DNA of 64,000 nt. It comes from Aliiroseovarius zhejiangensis (lineage in GTDB: Bacteria; Pseudomonadota; Alphaproteobacteria; Rhodobacterales; Rhodobacteraceae). Position 1 is the stretch's first letter. Each line of letters starts with the position of its first letter. The notes beneath the pieces were generated by a model. The model was given only the letters and a program-made list of their open reading frames with translations, searched no databases and had not been told where the DNA came from. Where the stretch lies: the NCBI RefSeq assembly GCF_014656375.1, contig NZ_BNCH01000005.1:124001-188000 (forward strand). The letters are read 5' to 3'. The translations under genes were made by a program, and so were the position numbers. Below, piece after piece: positions 44,270 to 55,334 of the stretch.

Positions 44270-46921
44270 GTGAGCGATAAGACGGCCAAAGTCACGCCGA
44301 TGATGGCGCAGTTTCTTGAGATCAAGGAAGGCTATCCCGACGCGCTCTTGTTCTATCGCATGGGCGACTTTTACGAGCTGTTCTTTGACGACGCAGTCGC
44401 CGCCGCCGCCGCGCTGGACATCGCCCTGACCAAGCGCGGAAAGCATCTGGATAAGGACATTCCGATGTGCGGCGTCCCGGTCCATTCTGCCGAAGGGTAT
44501 CTGCTGACCCTGATCCGCAAGGGATTTCGGGTTGCCGTCTGCGAACAGATGGAAGACCCCGCCGAGGCGAAGAAACGCGGGTCGAAAGCGGTGGTCAAGC
44601 GCGATGTGGTCCGGCTGGTCACACCCGGCACATTGACCGAAGAAAGCCTGCTGGACGCGCGCCGCCATAACTTTCTGGCGGCCTATAACGAGGTGCGCGA
44701 CGATGCGGCGCTTGCGTGGGTCGATATCTCGACCGGTGCGTTTCGGGTGATGCCCTGCAATCGCACGCGCCTGTCCCCTGAACTGGCCCGCCTGGCGCCG
44801 CGCGAACTTGTCATATGTGACGAACTTTCCAAAGATCTGGGCGAAATCGTCACTGAATCCGGGGCGTCCGCCACGGATCTTGGCCGCGCTGCGTTTGACA
44901 GCACCGGCGCAGAAAAGCGCCTGCTTGAGCTGTTCAAGGTCGGATCGCTGGACGCCTTTGGCTCCTTTTCGCGGGCCGAGTTGGGTGCGATGGGCGCAAT
45001 TGTCGAGTATCTGGACATCACGCAGAAAGGCAAACTGCCGCTGTTGCGCCCTCCGGTTCGGGAGATGGCACATGGCACGATGCAGATCGACGCCGCCACC
45101 CGCCGCAATCTGGAACTGACACACAGTCTGACCGGTGGGCGGGATGGGTCGCTTTTGTCGGTGATCGACCGGACGGCCACCGCGGGCGGGGGTCGATTGT
45201 TGGAACGCCGCCTGTCCAGCCCGTCCTGCGATCTGAGCGAAATACACGCACGGCTGGACAGCGTTCGTTTTTTCCATGAGAGCGCGCGGTTGACCGAGGA
45301 TCTGCGCGCCCTGCTGCGCAAGGTGCCTGACATTGACAGGGCCCTGTCCCGGCTTGGGCTGGATCGGGGCGGGCCACGCGATCTGGCCGCCATTCGTGGC
45401 GGAATTGCAGCGGCGGCGGATATTGCGCAACTTCTGGACGGTCACGACCTGCCACCAAGGATCGCCGAGGCGTCATCAGCACTGACCGGGCATGATGACC
45501 TGTCCGCCCTTCTCGAAGACGCCCTGGTCGCAGAGCCGCCCCTTCTGGCGCGCGACGGTGGGTTCATTGCGCCCGGCTATGACGACGACCTGGACGAAGC
45601 GCGCCAATTGCGTGACGAAGGGCGTGGTGTGATCGCCGGGATGCAGGCGCAATATGCCGAACACACAGGGATTGGCAGCCTGAAGATCAAGCACAACAAC
45701 GTGCTGGGCTATTTCATCGAAACCACCGCGACCCATGCGCAAAAAATGCTGAGTGCTCCGCTGTCAGAGCACTATATCCACCGGCAAACGACTGCGAACG
45801 CGGTGCGCTTCACCACCGTCGCGCTGAGCGATATGGAAACCAAGATCCTGAACGCTGGCAATCGGGCGTTGGAGATCGAAAAACGTCTCTATTCCGCCTT
45901 GGTTGCGAAAGCATTGGATCGCGCAGGCGAGATTGCCAGCACCGCCCGCAGCTTGGCTGAACTGGACGTGGCAGCCGGATTTGCCACGCTTGCCCGATCA
46001 GAAAACTGGACGGCACCAAGGGTGGACGACAGCCGCGTTTTCGATGTGCAGGCCGGGCGTCACCCAGTCGTGGAGGCTGCCCTGAAGCGCGCAGGCGATC
46101 CGTTTGTAGCCAATGACTGTCGCCTGTCTGACGGCGCACGTGACGCCGACATCTGGCTGCTGACCGGTCCGAACATGGCGGGTAAATCGACCTTCCTGCG
46201 GCAGAATGCATTGATTGCGTTGTTGGCGCAAAGCGGCAGTTATGTGCCAGCCTGGTCGGCCCATATCGGCATCGTGTCACAACTGTTCAGCCGTGTTGGC
46301 GCATCCGACGATCTGGCGCGGGGGCGGTCGACCTTCATGGTTGAAATGGTGGAAACCGCCGCGATCCTGAATCAGGCCAACGACCGCGCGCTGGTCATTC
46401 TGGACGAGATCGGGCGCGGCACCGCGACTTATGACGGGTTGTCGATTGCCTGGGCCACGCTGGAACACCTGCACGACGTAAACCGCTGCCGCGCCCTGTT
46501 CGCCACGCACTACCACGAAATGACGCAGCTCGCCGCCAAGCTGGACGGGGTGGAAAACGCCACCATCGCCGTGAAGGAGTGGGAGGGCGAAGTCGTCTTT
46601 CTGCACGAGGTGCGCAAAGGGGCTGCCGATCGGTCCTATGGCGTGCAGGTCGCGAAGCTGGCCGGTCTGCCCGACAGCGTGATTGCCCGCGCCAATACGG
46701 TTCTGGAAGCCTTGGAAAAAGGCGAGCGCGAAGGTACGGGTCAGAATGCTGTGATTGACGATTTGCCTTTGTTTGCCGCCACGCCCGCCCCGATGCAGCC
46801 GCCGACCGCCGGCCCGTCAGACGTCGAACAAGCCTTGGCCGATATTCAACCGGACAGCCTTAGCCCGATCGAGGCGTTGAACCTGCTCTATGATCTCAAG
46901 GAACGGCTGGGCGACAAATAG
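44270..46921 (+). CDS. mutS: DNA mismatch repair protein MutS
   Basis: Recognises mismatches and starts repair with MutL. 883 residues: N-terminal mismatch reader with the F-x-E motif in MGDFYELFFDD, core and clamp regions, and the ATPase domain with LLTGPNMAGKSTFLRQN (about residue 625), DEIGRGTATYDG and FATHYHEM. The start is GTG at 44270 with GAAGG close before; the open frame reaches back into galE but without coding character. Hairpin follows. Confidence 0.98.
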   Translation: MSDKTAKVTPMMAQFLEIKEGYPDALLFYRMGDFYELFFDDAVAAAAALDIALTKRGKHLDKDIPMCGVPVHSAEGYLLTLIRKGFRVAVCEQMEDPAEAKKRGSKAVVKRDVVRLVTPGTLTEESLLDARRHNFLAAYNEVRDDAALAWVDISTGAFRVMPCNRTRLSPELARLAPRELVICDELSKDLGEIVTESGASATDLGRAAFDSTGAEKRLLELFKVGSLDAFGSFSRAELGAMGAIVEYLDITQKGKLPLLRPPVREMAHGTMQIDAATRRNLELTHSLTGGRDGSLLSVIDRTATAGGGRLLERRLSSPSCDLSEIHARLDSVRFFHESARLTEDLRALLRKVPDIDRALSRLGLDRGGPRDLAAIRGGIAAAADIAQLLDGHDLPPRIAEASSALTGHDDLSALLEDALVAEPPLLARDGGFIAPGYDDDLDEARQLRDEGRGVIAGMQAQYAEHTGIGSLKIKHNNVLGYFIETTATHAQKMLSAPLSEHYIHRQTTANAVRFTTVALSDMETKILNAGNRALEIEKRLYSALVAKALDRAGEIASTARSLAELDVAAGFATLARSENWTAPRVDDSRVFDVQAGRHPVVEAALKRAGDPFVANDCRLSDGARDADIWLLTGPNMAGKSTFLRQNALIALLAQSGSYVPAWSAHIGIVSQLFSRVGASDDLARGRSTFMVEMVETAAILNQANDRALVILDEIGRGTATYDGLSIAWATLEHLHDVNRCRALFATHYHEMTQLAAKLDGVENATIAVKEWEGEVVFLHEVRKGAADRSYGVQVAKLAGLPDSVIARANTVLEALEKGEREGTGQNAVIDDLPLFAATPAPMQPPTAGPSDVEQALADIQPDSLSPIEALNLLYDLKERLGDK

Positions 46922-46924
46922 AAA

Positions 46925-46944
46925 CGCCCCCGTTTCCGGGGGCG
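46925..46944. terminator. Terminator between convergent mutS and grpE
   Basis: CGCCCCC and GGGGGCG pair across 6 bases; on the minus strand TTTCTATTT follows, so it fits best as the grpE terminator and may also stop mutS. Confidence 0.7.
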
Positions 46945-46963
46945 CTAGCTTTAGTCAGATCGC

Positions 46964-47527
46964 TTACTTCGGCGTTGACGAAACACCAACCTGCGCGGGC
47001 CGCAGCAAACGGTCATGCAACATGAAACCTTCGCCCATCACCTGAATGATGTCGCCCGCTTTGGTGCCGGGCACAGGTGCTTCGAACATGGCCTCGTGCA
47101 CTTCCGGGTCGAACTTGTCACCAATCTCGGGCGACAGAAGCCGAATGCCGTGCTTCTCAAAAATGTTCAGAAGCGACCGCATCGTCAGCTCGACCCCCTC
47201 GACCAGCGCCTTTGCGCCGTCGCCGGCTTCGCCTGCTGCCTCCAGCGCGCGCTTCATGTTGTCGTAAACAGGCAGCATGTCACGCGCCAGTTTGGACCCG
47301 CCATATTGTTCCGCTTCACGGCGATCGCGCTCGCCCCGCTTGCGGGTGTTTTCGGCATCCGCCAGCGCCCGCATGAAGCGATCCTTGAACTCGTCCCGCT
47401 CGGCGCGCAGGGCGGCCAGCTCGTCAACCGGTTCTTCCTCGGTCAGATCAATTTCAACTTCCTCGGTCATCAGCTCTTCGATTGCCGATTCCAGGTTCTC
47501 TACTGCTTCGTTCTTTGCGTCAGCCAT
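46964..47527 (-). CDS. grpE: Nucleotide exchange factor GrpE
   Basis: Releases ADP from DnaK. 187 residues: acidic N-terminal region (EELMTEEVEIDLTEEE), long coiled coil (about 35-90; ELAALRAERDEFKDRFMRALADAENTRKR) and C-terminal beta domain with GVELTMRSLLNIFEKHGI and VHEAMFE. It follows hrcA by 10 bases on the minus strand, so the heat-shock repressor and cochaperone share a transcript. Confidence 0.97.
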   Translation of the reverse strand: MADAKNEAVENLESAIEELMTEEVEIDLTEEEPVDELAALRAERDEFKDRFMRALADAENTRKRGERDRREAEQYGGSKLARDMLPVYDNMKRALEAAGEAGDGAKALVEGVELTMRSLLNIFEKHGIRLLSPEIGDKFDPEVHEAMFEAPVPGTKAGDIIQVMGEGFMLHDRLLRPAQVGVSSTPK

Positions 47528-47537
47528 CTCTTCGCCT

Positions 47538-48602
47538 TTACCTTCGATCCGAGATCATCTTGCCGATCAATTGTGCGGTGTAATCGACGATGGGCACGAT
47601 CCGCCCATAGTTCAATCGCGTGGGCCCGATGACCCCGACCGCGCCAATGATCTTTCGCTCAGCGTTCATATATGGGGAAACCACCAAAGAGCTACCCGAA
47701 AGTGAGAAAAGTTTGTTCTCGGACCCAATAAAAATGCGCACGCCTTCGCCCTGATCGGCCAATTCAAGGAATTCGGCAATATCGCGCTTGCGCTCAAGGT
47801 CGTCAAACAGGGTTTTGATCTTCTCAAGGTCCGCCGCTTCGGCGTCCTCGGCCAACAGATTCGACCGGCCACGCACGATCAGACGCTCGTAAGGTTGCCC
47901 TTCGTTTTCCCAAAGCGCTGCACCGCTTTCGACCAGATCCTGCGCCAGAACATCCAACTCCTGCCGCCGTGCCTTGATTTCACGCGCAACCAGCGTCTGA
48001 AGTTCAGACAAGGTGCGCCCTTCGGCCAGCGCATTCAGGAAATTCGCCGCTTCGCGCATCGAAGATGGCGTTTGCCCAATCGGCGGCGTGAACACGCGAT
48101 TTTCGACATGCCCATCGGCAAAGACCAAGACGACCAGGGCACGATCTGCACCCAGCGACACGAATTCGATATGCTTGATCGGGGCTTCGTGCTTCGGGGT
48201 CAGGACAAGGCTGGCACCCGCAGTGATGCCTGACAATGCCGACCCGACGCGGTCCATCATCGTGTTGATATTGTTGTCTGATTTGCCAACGGTTTCATCA
48301 ATCTTCTGACGGTCGCCCTGGTCCAGGTCTGACACCTCCAACAGCCCATCCACGAACATCCGCAAGCCAAGCTCGGTCGGAATACGTCCAGCCGACACAT
48401 GCGGGCTGTCCAGCAGACCCATGAACTCGAGATCCTGCATCACGTTTCGAATGGTCGCCGCGCTGACCTTTTCGGTCAGCGAACGTGTCAGCGTGCGCGA
48501 CCCCACGGGTGCGCCCGTCGTAAGATAGCTTTCAACCACACTGCGAAACACCTCGCGCGAGCGGGCGTTCATGTCATTCATCAGATCGTGACGGTCTTCC
48601 AT
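47538..48602 (-). CDS. hrcA: Heat-inducible transcription repressor HrcA
   Basis: Represses groESL and related operons by binding CIRCE. 354 residues with an N-terminal winged helix ([36 protein letters not shown]) and the HrcA dimerisation domain ending [10 protein letters not shown]. Start chosen at [12 protein letters not shown]; a second plausible start is the Met 8 residues later. Divergent from rph by about 70 bp. Confidence 0.95.
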   Translation of the reverse strand: MEDRHDLMNDMNARSREVFRSVVESYLTTGAPVGSRTLTRSLTEKVSAATIRNVMQDLEFMGLLDSPHVSAGRIPTELGLRMFVDGLLEVSDLDQGDRQKIDETVGKSDNNINTMMDRVGSALSGITAGASLVLTPKHEAPIKHIEFVSLGADRALVVLVFADGHVENRVFTPPIGQTPSSMREAANFLNALAEGRTLSELQTLVAREIKARRQELDVLAQDLVESGAALWENEGQPYERLIVRGRSNLLAEDAEAADLEKIKTLFDDLERKRDIAEFLELADQGEGVRIFIGSENKLFSLSGSSLVVSPYMNAERKIIGAVGVIGPTRLNYGRIVPIVDYTAQLIGKMISDRR

Positions 48603-48674
48603 ACGCAATCGCCTTGCCTTTTCGCCGGCGCCATGGGTATCACGCCTTTGAACATGAAACAAAGGGGGAAGCCC

Positions 48675-49385
48675 ATGCGCCCGTCAGGTCGGAATCTAGA
48701 TCAAATGCGCCCGATTTCAATTGAGACCGGGGTCACAAAACACGCCGAGGGATCGTGCATGATCAAAGTGGGCGACACCCATGTGCTGTGCACTGCATCG
48801 CTGGAAGAGCGTGTGCCGCCCTTTTTGCGCAACTCCGGAAAGGGCTGGGTGACGGCAGAATACGGGATGCTGCCGCGGTCTACCGGGTCGCGCATGCGGC
48901 GCGAGGCGTCGGCGGGCAAACAGGGTGGACGCACCGTCGAGATTCAGCGCCTGATTGGGCGATCCCTGCGTGCAGGCATTGATCTGGTGGGTCTGGGCGA
49001 GCGCCAGATCACCGTTGATTGCGATGTGATTCAGGCGGATGGCGGTACGCGGTGCGCCGCGATCACCGGCGGTTGGGTCGCGCTGCGTCTTGCGGTAAAC
49101 AAGCTGTTGAAGGCAGGCGATGTGACGACCGACCCGCTGCTGGACCCGGTTGCCGCCGTGTCCTGTGGAATTTATGCAGGCCAACCGGTGCTTGATCTGG
49201 ATTACCCCGAGGATTCCGAGGCTGGCGTGGACGGCAATTTCGTTCTTTGCGGTCCGAAACTGATCGAGGTGCAGATGTCCGCCGAAGGCTCGACCTTCAC
49301 GCGTGATCAAATGAACGAGCTGATGGATCTGGCCGATAAAGGTGTGTCCGAACTCGTCGCCGCCCAGCTAAAGGCAACCGCCTGA
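48675..49385 (+). CDS. rph: Ribonuclease PH
   Basis: Phosphorolytic 3'-5' exonuclease trimming tRNA precursors. 236 residues: [48 protein letters not shown] and [12 protein letters not shown] are the family's conserved blocks, including the phosphate-binding region. AAAGGGGGA before the ATG. It shares its last base with the rdgB start and is cotranscribed with rdgB and hemW. Confidence 0.98.
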   Translation: MRPSGRNLDQMRPISIETGVTKHAEGSCMIKVGDTHVLCTASLEERVPPFLRNSGKGWVTAEYGMLPRSTGSRMRREASAGKQGGRTVEIQRLIGRSLRAGIDLVGLGERQITVDCDVIQADGGTRCAAITGGWVALRLAVNKLLKAGDVTTDPLLDPVAAVSCGIYAGQPVLDLDYPEDSEAGVDGNFVLCGPKLIEVQMSAEGSTFTRDQMNELMDLADKGVSELVAAQLKATA

Positions 49386-49993
49386 TGCGCCGGTTCGAAG
49401 GCGATCAACTGGTCATTGCCACCCACAACGAAGGCAAACTGCGCGAGATTTCGGCATTGTTAGAGCCTTTTGGCGTCACTGTGACCTCTGCTGGCGCCCT
49501 TGGGCTGGACGAGCCGGACGAGACCGAGGATACCTTCGTCGGCAATGCCCGGATCAAGGCGCATTTCGCCGCCAAAGCATCCGGCCTGCCCGCCCTGTCC
49601 GATGACAGCGGCATCATGGTTGACGCACTGGACGGCGCACCGGGCGTTTACACCGCCGATTGGGCCGAAACCCCCAATGGGCGCAATTTTCCGATGGCGA
49701 TGGAGAAAACGTGGAACCTGCTTGAGGAAAAGAACGCGCCTCACCCCCGCACCGCAAGGTTCTGTTGCACGTTGTGTCTGGCTTGGCCCGACGGGCATGA
49801 CGAGATTTTCGAAGGTCGGGTCAACGGCAGTCTGACCTGGCCCATGCGTGGCGATCAGGGGTTCGGGTATGACCCGATTTTCGTGCCCGACGGGTATGAC
49901 GTCACCTTCGGCGAAATGGACCCGGCGAAAAAACACGAAATGAGCCATCGCGCGGATGCGTTCGCCAAGCTCGTGCGGGGCGTCTTTGCTTGA
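49385..49993 (+). CDS. rdgB: XTP/dITP diphosphatase RdgB
   Basis: Removes non-canonical purine nucleotides (XTP, ITP, dITP). 202 residues with [13 protein letters not shown] (residues 10-22), the [20 protein letters not shown] block and HRADAFAKL near the end. Sits between rph and hemW; the hemW start lies inside its last codons. Confidence 0.97.
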   Translation: MRRFEGDQLVIATHNEGKLREISALLEPFGVTVTSAGALGLDEPDETEDTFVGNARIKAHFAAKASGLPALSDDSGIMVDALDGAPGVYTADWAETPNGRNFPMAMEKTWNLLEEKNAPHPRTARFCCTLCLAWPDGHDEIFEGRVNGSLTWPMRGDQGFGYDPIFVPDGYDVTFGEMDPAKKHEMSHRADAFAKLVRGVFA

Positions 49994-51143
49994 GAACTGG
50001 CAAATCGGCGGCTTTGGGCTGTATGTCCACTGGCCCTTCTGCCAATCCAAGTGCCCCTATTGCGACTTCAACAGCCATGTCGTTGCGTCGATTGATCACG
50101 ACGCATGGCGGGATGCCTATGTTGCGGAAATCGACAGACACGCGGCTGAAACACCGGATCGTGTGCTCAGTTCGATCTATTTCGGTGGCGGCACGCCCAG
50201 CCTGATGGAGCCCGCCACCATCGCCGCGATCATAGACCGCGCCGCGCAACATTGGACCGTCGCCAACGATATCGAGATTACGCTGGAGGCTAATCCCGGC
50301 TCGATCGAAGCGCAAAACTTCGCGGGTTATAAGGCAGCGGGCGTCAATCGTATTTCCATCGGCGTTCAGGCGTTGAACGATACCGATTTGGGGCGGCTCG
50401 GGCGGCTTCATTCCGTGGACGAAGCGCAGCGTGCCTTGGCCGTCGCGCGGTCGCTGTTTGATCGGGTCAGCTTCGATCTGATCTATGCGCGACAAGATCA
50501 ATCGCTGGATGCGTGGCGCGCCGAATTGACCGAGGCGTTAAGCTACGGCCCCGATCATCTGTCGCTTTATCAACTCACCATCGAACCCGGCACCGCGTTC
50601 GGCGCGCGTTTTGATGCGGGTAAGTTGCGCGGATTGCCGGACGAGGATCTGGCGACTGACATGTATTTCCTGACCCAGTCGATCTGCGACGCCGCTGGCC
50701 TGCCCGCTTACGAGGTATCGAACCACGCGCGGCCCGGTCAGGAAAGCCAGCACAATCTGGTCTATTGGCGGTCCGGCGATTGGGTCGGCATCGGCCCCGG
50801 CGCGCATGGGCGGCTGACGCTGGACAATGTGCGGGTGGCAACCGAAACGCCGCTGGCCCCCGCCGCGTGGCTGCGCGCCGCAAACCAGTCGAACGGCGAA
50901 AGCGCGCGGGCGCTCATTCCGCAGGAAGAACAAGTGACCGAGCTTTTGCTGATGGGGCTTCGCACCACCGAAGGTATTGACCTGGAGCGCCTTCACACCC
51001 AATATCACACACGGTTAAATCATAATAAAATCAATGGTTTATTGGGATACGGGTTGATTCAAATCTCCGACAATCGTCTTGCCGCAACAGACAAAGGGCG
51101 CCCCGTATTGAACGGCATCTTGCGTGAACTGGCGCCCGATTAG
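49986..51143 (+). CDS. hemW: Radical SAM heme chaperone HemW
   Basis: Radical SAM protein that binds heme and helps mature respiratory enzymes; often mislabelled coproporphyrinogen oxidase HemN. 385 residues with the cluster motif [10 protein letters not shown] (CX3CX2C, about residue 22), GGGTPSLM and ETNPGS-like EANPGSIE, plus [10 protein letters not shown]. It lacks the longer HemN N-terminus. The TTG start overlaps the rdgB end by 8 bases; an ATG at 49956 is an alternative. The last codons (about 51010-51050) are markedly AT-richer than neighbours. Confidence 0.9.
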   Translation: MLENWQIGGFGLYVHWPFCQSKCPYCDFNSHVVASIDHDAWRDAYVAEIDRHAAETPDRVLSSIYFGGGTPSLMEPATIAAIIDRAAQHWTVANDIEITLEANPGSIEAQNFAGYKAAGVNRISIGVQALNDTDLGRLGRLHSVDEAQRALAVARSLFDRVSFDLIYARQDQSLDAWRAELTEALSYGPDHLSLYQLTIEPGTAFGARFDAGKLRGLPDEDLATDMYFLTQSICDAAGLPAYEVSNHARPGQESQHNLVYWRSGDWVGIGPGAHGRLTLDNVRVATETPLAPAAWLRAANQSNGESARALIPQEEQVTELLLMGLRTTEGIDLERLHTQYHTRLNHNKINGLLGYGLIQISDNRLAATDKGRPVLNGILRELAPD

Positions 51144-52021
51144 GACGACAGTTTACCACACAGCGTATCAAGCTCATCCAGAGATTTGTACCGCACCGTG
51201 ACCATGCCGCTTTCCCCATCCGCGCCGTGGTCGATCTGTACCTTCATCCCCAACGCGGCGGACAGATCGCCCTCAAGCGCGCGGGTGTCGGCGTCTTTCT
51301 CGGCCTTCTGCCGCGCAGGTTTCTTGGCGGTTGGTTTAGGCCCCTTCGCCAACGCCTCGGCCGCGCGGACAGACAGGCCTTTGGCGATGATCTGCCGCGC
51401 CAGCTCGACCGGGTTTTCTACCGTCACCAGCGTCCGGGCGTGACCGGCGCTTAGCTTTCCGTCGCGCACAAAATCCTGAACCTCGTCCGGCAAGTTCAAC
51501 AGCCGCAAAAGGTTCGCGATATGACTGCGACTTTTACCCAGGGCTTCCGACACTTTTTCCTGCGTGTGGCCAAATCGGTTCATCAGGTCGCGATAACCCG
51601 CGGCTTCTTCAATCGCGTTCAGGTCGGCGCGCTGGATGTTTTCGATGATCGCAACTTCCAGCGCCTCGGTATCACTGTAGTCACGCACAATCACCGGCAA
51701 TTCATGCAGCTGCGCCATCTGCGATGCTCGCCAGCGGCGTTCGCCCGCCACGATCTCGTACTCCCCGTCGGCACCCGATTTCGGACGCACGATCAGCGGC
51801 TGAATGACACCCTTTTCGCGGATCGACGCAGCCAGATCATCCAGCTGCTCTTCTGTAAAGCGGCGGCGGGGCTGTTCCGGGTTGGGCGAAATTTTCTCAA
51901 CCGGAACAACAAGATCGGCGCGGCGCGGGCTTTGAGGGCTGGACGTCTCCTCGGGGCCGACATCCGCCATCAAGGCCGACAGGCCCCGGCCGAGACCGCG
52001 TTGTTTTTGATTCTTGCTCAT
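51140..52021 (-). CDS. parB: Chromosome partitioning protein ParB
   Basis: CTP-dependent clamp that loads at parS and spreads on DNA for segregation. 293 residues: GLGRGLSALMAD start, ISPNPEQPRRRF, CTPase/arginine patch GERRWRASQMA (about residues 100-110), helix-turn-helix KVSEALGKSRSHIANLLRLL, and a C-terminal dimer domain with KVQIDHG. The start is the second in-frame Met of the longest frame. It directly follows parA; two perfect parS sites are 1.4-3.3 kb away. Confidence 0.97.
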   Translation of the reverse strand: MSKNQKQRGLGRGLSALMADVGPEETSSPQSPRRADLVVPVEKISPNPEQPRRRFTEEQLDDLAASIREKGVIQPLIVRPKSGADGEYEIVAGERRWRASQMAQLHELPVIVRDYSDTEALEVAIIENIQRADLNAIEEAAGYRDLMNRFGHTQEKVSEALGKSRSHIANLLRLLNLPDEVQDFVRDGKLSAGHARTLVTVENPVELARQIIAKGLSVRAAEALAKGPKPTAKKPARQKAEKDADTRALEGDLSAALGMKVQIDHGADGESGMVTVRYKSLDELDTLCGKLSS

Positions 52022-52022
52022 C

Positions 52023-52826
52023 TCAGCCCCTTCCGTTGCGGATCGACAATTCGGACGCCAGCGCGCGATACGCCTGGCTGCCCTTTGATGTGGGATCATA
52101 CATCAAGACCGGCAGCGCGTAAGACGGCGCCTCGCTGACCCTGACATTGCGGGGGATCATCGTGTTGAACACCAATTCACCCAGATTGTCGCGGGCGTCA
52201 GCTTCGACCTGGCGCGACAGGTTGTTGCGGGTATCGAACATGGTCAGCACGATCCCTTCAATCCGCAAATCCGCATTCGCCGTCTGGCGCACTTCTCGGA
52301 TGGTCAGCATCAACTGCGACAGGCCTTCAAGCGCGAAAAACTCGCTTTGCAGCGGAATAAGAACACTGTCGGCTGCGACCAGCGCGTTCACCGTCAGCAG
52401 GTTCAGCGACGGCGGGCAGTCGATCAGGATATAATCCAGTCCAAGCTGCGCCAGACCCGTTGCCCGCAGGGCATCATGCAGCAAATGGCTGCGCTTTTCA
52501 TTCGACACCAGCTCAATATCTGCCGAGGACAAATCAGTGGTCGCCGGCGCGATAAGCAGGTTCTCGATATCTGTTTCCTGCAAGACGTCGGTCAAAGGCG
52601 CCTCTTCCAGCAACAGGTCATATGTAGTGAGTTTCCGATCCGCGACCTCTATACCTAGTCCTGTCGAGGCGTTTCCCTGCGGATCAAGGTCGATCAGAAG
52701 CACCCTGCTGCCTGTCTCGGCCAGCGCGGCCCCCAGGTTGATTGTGGTGGTCGTCTTGCCCACGCCACCTTTTTGATTGGTAATCGCGATGATCTTGGGG
52801 CCATGGCCATTGATGATATCAGGCAC
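52023..52826 (-). CDS. parA: Chromosome partitioning ATPase ParA
   Basis: Walker-type ATPase that moves ParB-parS complexes. 267 residues with the deviant Walker A NQKGGVGKTTTTINLG (residues 17-32), LIDLDPQGNAS and YILIDCPPSLNLLT. GTG start overlapping the rsmG stop by 8 bases. The order rsmG-parA-parB is the standard origin-proximal block. Confidence 0.97.
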   Translation of the reverse strand: MPDIINGHGPKIIAITNQKGGVGKTTTTINLGAALAETGSRVLLIDLDPQGNASTGLGIEVADRKLTTYDLLLEEAPLTDVLQETDIENLLIAPATTDLSSADIELVSNEKRSHLLHDALRATGLAQLGLDYILIDCPPSLNLLTVNALVAADSVLIPLQSEFFALEGLSQLMLTIREVRQTANADLRIEGIVLTMFDTRNNLSRQVEADARDNLGELVFNTMIPRNVRVSEAPSYALPVLMYDPTSKGSQAYRALASELSIRNGRG

Positions 52827-53439
52827 GTCTTAGATCTCCGATCTTCAGAACAACGGCGTTGGGGTTGGTCTTACTGGGATATGTATCCAGTTCAAACCGC
52901 CATTTTTCAAGGGCTTCTTCGACCTCGGCGCGGTAATTCTCGCCTTTCAGAAAAAGGCAGGTTCCGCCGGGCTTCAAATGCCGATCTGCGTAACCCAACA
53001 AGTTACTTAAAGGGGCCAGCGCACGGGCAGACACGACCTCGGCCCCGATTGGTTTAACCTCTTCAATTCGTTCGGAGATTATCGTTGCATTCACACCCGT
53101 TTCGCGCACCACGGTGCGCAGGAAAGTCGCTTTGCGCAGATCGCTTTCGATACAGATGATTTCGCGCAGCGGGTCGGATTCTTGTGCCAAGATTGCGATG
53201 ACGAGGCCCGGAAACCCGCCACCCGTCCCCATATCGCACCACCGAAGCAGATTGAGGGGCGCAAGATGAAAGATCTGCGCCGAATCCTGAAAATGCCGCG
53301 CCCACAGGTGCGACAGTGTTGACGGGGCGACCAGATTGATCGCGGGATTCCATTTCTTCAAAAGGGCCGCATAGGTCTTGAGGCGCGCCGTTGTTTCACG
53401 TGAAACATCAAGATCCGCCAGAACCTCTTCATCCTTCAT
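52819..53439 (-). CDS. rsmG: 16S rRNA (guanine-527-N7) methyltransferase RsmG
   Basis: Methylates G527 of 16S rRNA. 206 residues: [17 protein letters not shown] is the SAM-binding motif (about residue 70), [12 protein letters not shown] and LFLKGENY follow. Its N-terminal codons for DVSRETTA form a perfect parS site. The ATG overlaps the mnmG stop (ATGA). Confidence 0.97.
   Translation of the reverse strand: MKDEEVLADLDVSRETTARLKTYAALLKKWNPAINLVAPSTLSHLWARHFQDSAQIFHLAPLNLLRWCDMGTGGGFPGLVIAILAQESDPLREIICIESDLRKATFLRTVVRETGVNATIISERIEEVKPIGAEVVSARALAPLSNLLGYADRHLKPGGTCLFLKGENYRAEVEEALEKWRFELDTYPSKTNPNAVVLKIGDLRRA
53392..53407. promoter_or_regulatory. parS site (inside rsmG)
   Basis: TGTTTCACGTGAAACA, an exact match to the bacterial parS consensus, lies in the first codons of rsmG (minus strand) and should bind ParB. 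It is 5.1 kb left of the probable oriC. Confidence 0.9.
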
Positions 53440-55313
53440 GCCGAACGTTTCCGATCAGTGCGGCGCAGTCGCGCCAGGATCAGAGTCAGGGCGGCTGGTG
53501 TCATCCCCTCGACCCGCCCTGCCTGCGCCAGCGTTCTGGGCCGCGCAATTGTAAGCTTGCTTGCCAGTTCGTTCGACAGCCCCTCCAGATCGTCATATTG
53601 GAAATCTTCAGGAATGCGGTGGGCCTCGTCGCGTTGCAGGGCTGCGACGTCACGCGCCTGACGCTCGATATAATTGGCATACATGGCATCGCGTGCGATC
53701 TGGGTTTGAATCTCCTCCGCCATGTCAGTCAGCGAGGGGTCAAGCTGCGCAATCATTGAAAAATCGACAGTTGGAAACGCCAGAAGCTCAAATGCCGTGC
53801 GCTTGGTGCCGTCTTTTCGCGCCGTCAAGCCCAGTTTCTCAAGGTCCTGAGGGGAGAAGGTCCGTCCGGTCAACGCCGTCTTTGCAGTTTGAAGCGCATT
53901 GGCCTTGGTTTCAAAGGCATGTCGACGCACATCGCCGACGCAACCCAGGTCGATTCCCAGTGGTGTCAGGCGCTGGTCCGCATTGTCGGCGCGCAGAGAC
54001 AGACGATATTCCGCCCGCGACGTGAACATCCGATAAGGTTCCGTCACGCCGCGCGTGATCAGGTCATCCACCATCACACCCATATAGGAGTTCGCGCGCG
54101 AAAAGATGACAGGATCGCGATTTTGAACAGCAAGCGCCGCGTTCAATCCGGCAATCAAACCTTGCGCTGCAGCTTCTTCATACCCTGTGGTGCCGTTGAT
54201 CTGCCCGGCAAGGTAAAGGCCCGGCACGTCCCTCAGCTGAAGCGTTTCGGTCAGGGATCGGGGGTCCACGTAATCATATTCAATGGCATAGCCGGGCTGA
54301 AGAATCTCAGCCTTCTCAAGCCCCTCGATTGATCGGACATAGGCTGTTTGGACATCAATCGGCAGCGATGTGCTGATCCCGTTCGGATAAACCGTGTGAT
54401 CGTCCAGCCCCTCTGGCTCAAGGAAAATCTGGTGCGAGTCCTTGTCGGCAAACCGGACAATCTTGTCCTCGATCGACGGGCAGTACCGCGGCCCGACGCC
54501 GTCGATATGGCCACCATACATCGCCGAACGATCAAGATTTTCCCGAATAATTTCATGGGTTTGTGCGTTGGTATGCGTGATGCCGCACGAGATCTGGCGC
54601 GCCTCGGGTTTGGTGTTCAGGAACGAGAACACCACCGGATCATCGTCGCCGGGTTGGCGGTCAAGAATATCCCAATTGATGGTGCGACCATCCAGGCGCG
54701 GCGGGGTCCCTGTCTTGAGCCGCCCAAGGGGCAGTCCGAAACTGTCGATCCGCTCTGCCAGTTTCACCGAGGGACGATCCCCCATACGTCCACCTTCGCT
54801 TTGCTGATCGCCGACGTGGATGACGCCACGCAGAAAGGTTCCGGTGGTCAGGATCACCGCGCCAGATGACACGGTGCTGCCATCCTGCAAAACAACGCCA
54901 GCGACGCGTGCACCATCCATCAGAAGGTCGGTGGTTTCGGCTTCGATCACCGTCAGATTCGGGGTCTTGAAGATCTCGGCTTGCATCGCCGCGCGGTACA
55001 GTTTGCGATCTGCCTGAGCACGCGGCCCCTGCACGGCTGGCCCTTTGCGCCGATTGAGCAGGCGGAACTGAATGCCCGCCCGGTCGGCAACCCGGCCCAT
55101 CAGGCCATCCAGCGCGTCGATCTCGCGCACCAGGTGCCCCTTGCCCAAACCCCCGATGGCGGGGTTGCAGGACATGACGCCCAGATCGCTTTTCCGCAAT
55201 GTGATCAAAGCGGTACGTGCACCAAGCCGTGCTGACGCATGCGCAGCGTCGGCACCGGCGTGGCCGCCGCCAACAACGATCACATCAAAATCCAGATGTT
55301 TCACGTGAAACAC
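53436..55313 (-). CDS. mnmG: tRNA uridine-5-carboxymethylaminomethyl synthesis enzyme MnmG (GidA)
   Basis: FAD/NADH enzyme that works with MnmE to modify wobble uridine 34. 625 residues: FAD motif [19 protein letters not shown] (about 10-28), the [15 protein letters not shown] block, ISCGITHTN, and the C-terminal helical domain YANYIERQ. The first codons (MFHVKH) create another exact parS site. Overlaps rsmG by 4 bases and lies 21 bases downstream of mnmE on the same strand. Confidence 0.98.
   Translation of the reverse strand: MFHVKHLDFDVIVVGGGHAGADAAHASARLGARTALITLRKSDLGVMSCNPAIGGLGKGHLVREIDALDGLMGRVADRAGIQFRLLNRRKGPAVQGPRAQADRKLYRAAMQAEIFKTPNLTVIEAETTDLLMDGARVAGVVLQDGSTVSSGAVILTTGTFLRGVIHVGDQQSEGGRMGDRPSVKLAERIDSFGLPLGRLKTGTPPRLDGRTINWDILDRQPGDDDPVVFSFLNTKPEARQISCGITHTNAQTHEIIRENLDRSAMYGGHIDGVGPRYCPSIEDKIVRFADKDSHQIFLEPEGLDDHTVYPNGISTSLPIDVQTAYVRSIEGLEKAEILQPGYAIEYDYVDPRSLTETLQLRDVPGLYLAGQINGTTGYEEAAAQGLIAGLNAALAVQNRDPVIFSRANSYMGVMVDDLITRGVTEPYRMFTSRAEYRLSLRADNADQRLTPLGIDLGCVGDVRRHAFETKANALQTAKTALTGRTFSPQDLEKLGLTARKDGTKRTAFELLAFPTVDFSMIAQLDPSLTDMAEEIQTQIARDAMYANYIERQARDVAALQRDEAHRIPEDFQYDDLEGLSNELASKLTIARPRTLAQAGRVEGMTPAALTLILARLRRTDRKRSA
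55297..55312. promoter_or_regulatory. parS site (start of mnmG)
   Basis: TGTTTCACGTGAAACA, again exact, spans the second base of the mnmG start codon onward. Second ParB target, 3.2 kb left of the probable oriC. Confidence 0.9.
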
Positions 55314-55334
55314 TCCATACCCAAGTTCTTCCCG

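Noticed and set aside
48603-48674. CIRCE element before hrcA
   Set aside because: No TTAGCACTC-N9-GAGTGCTAA in the hrcA-rph gap; HrcA presumably acts on groESL elsewhere.
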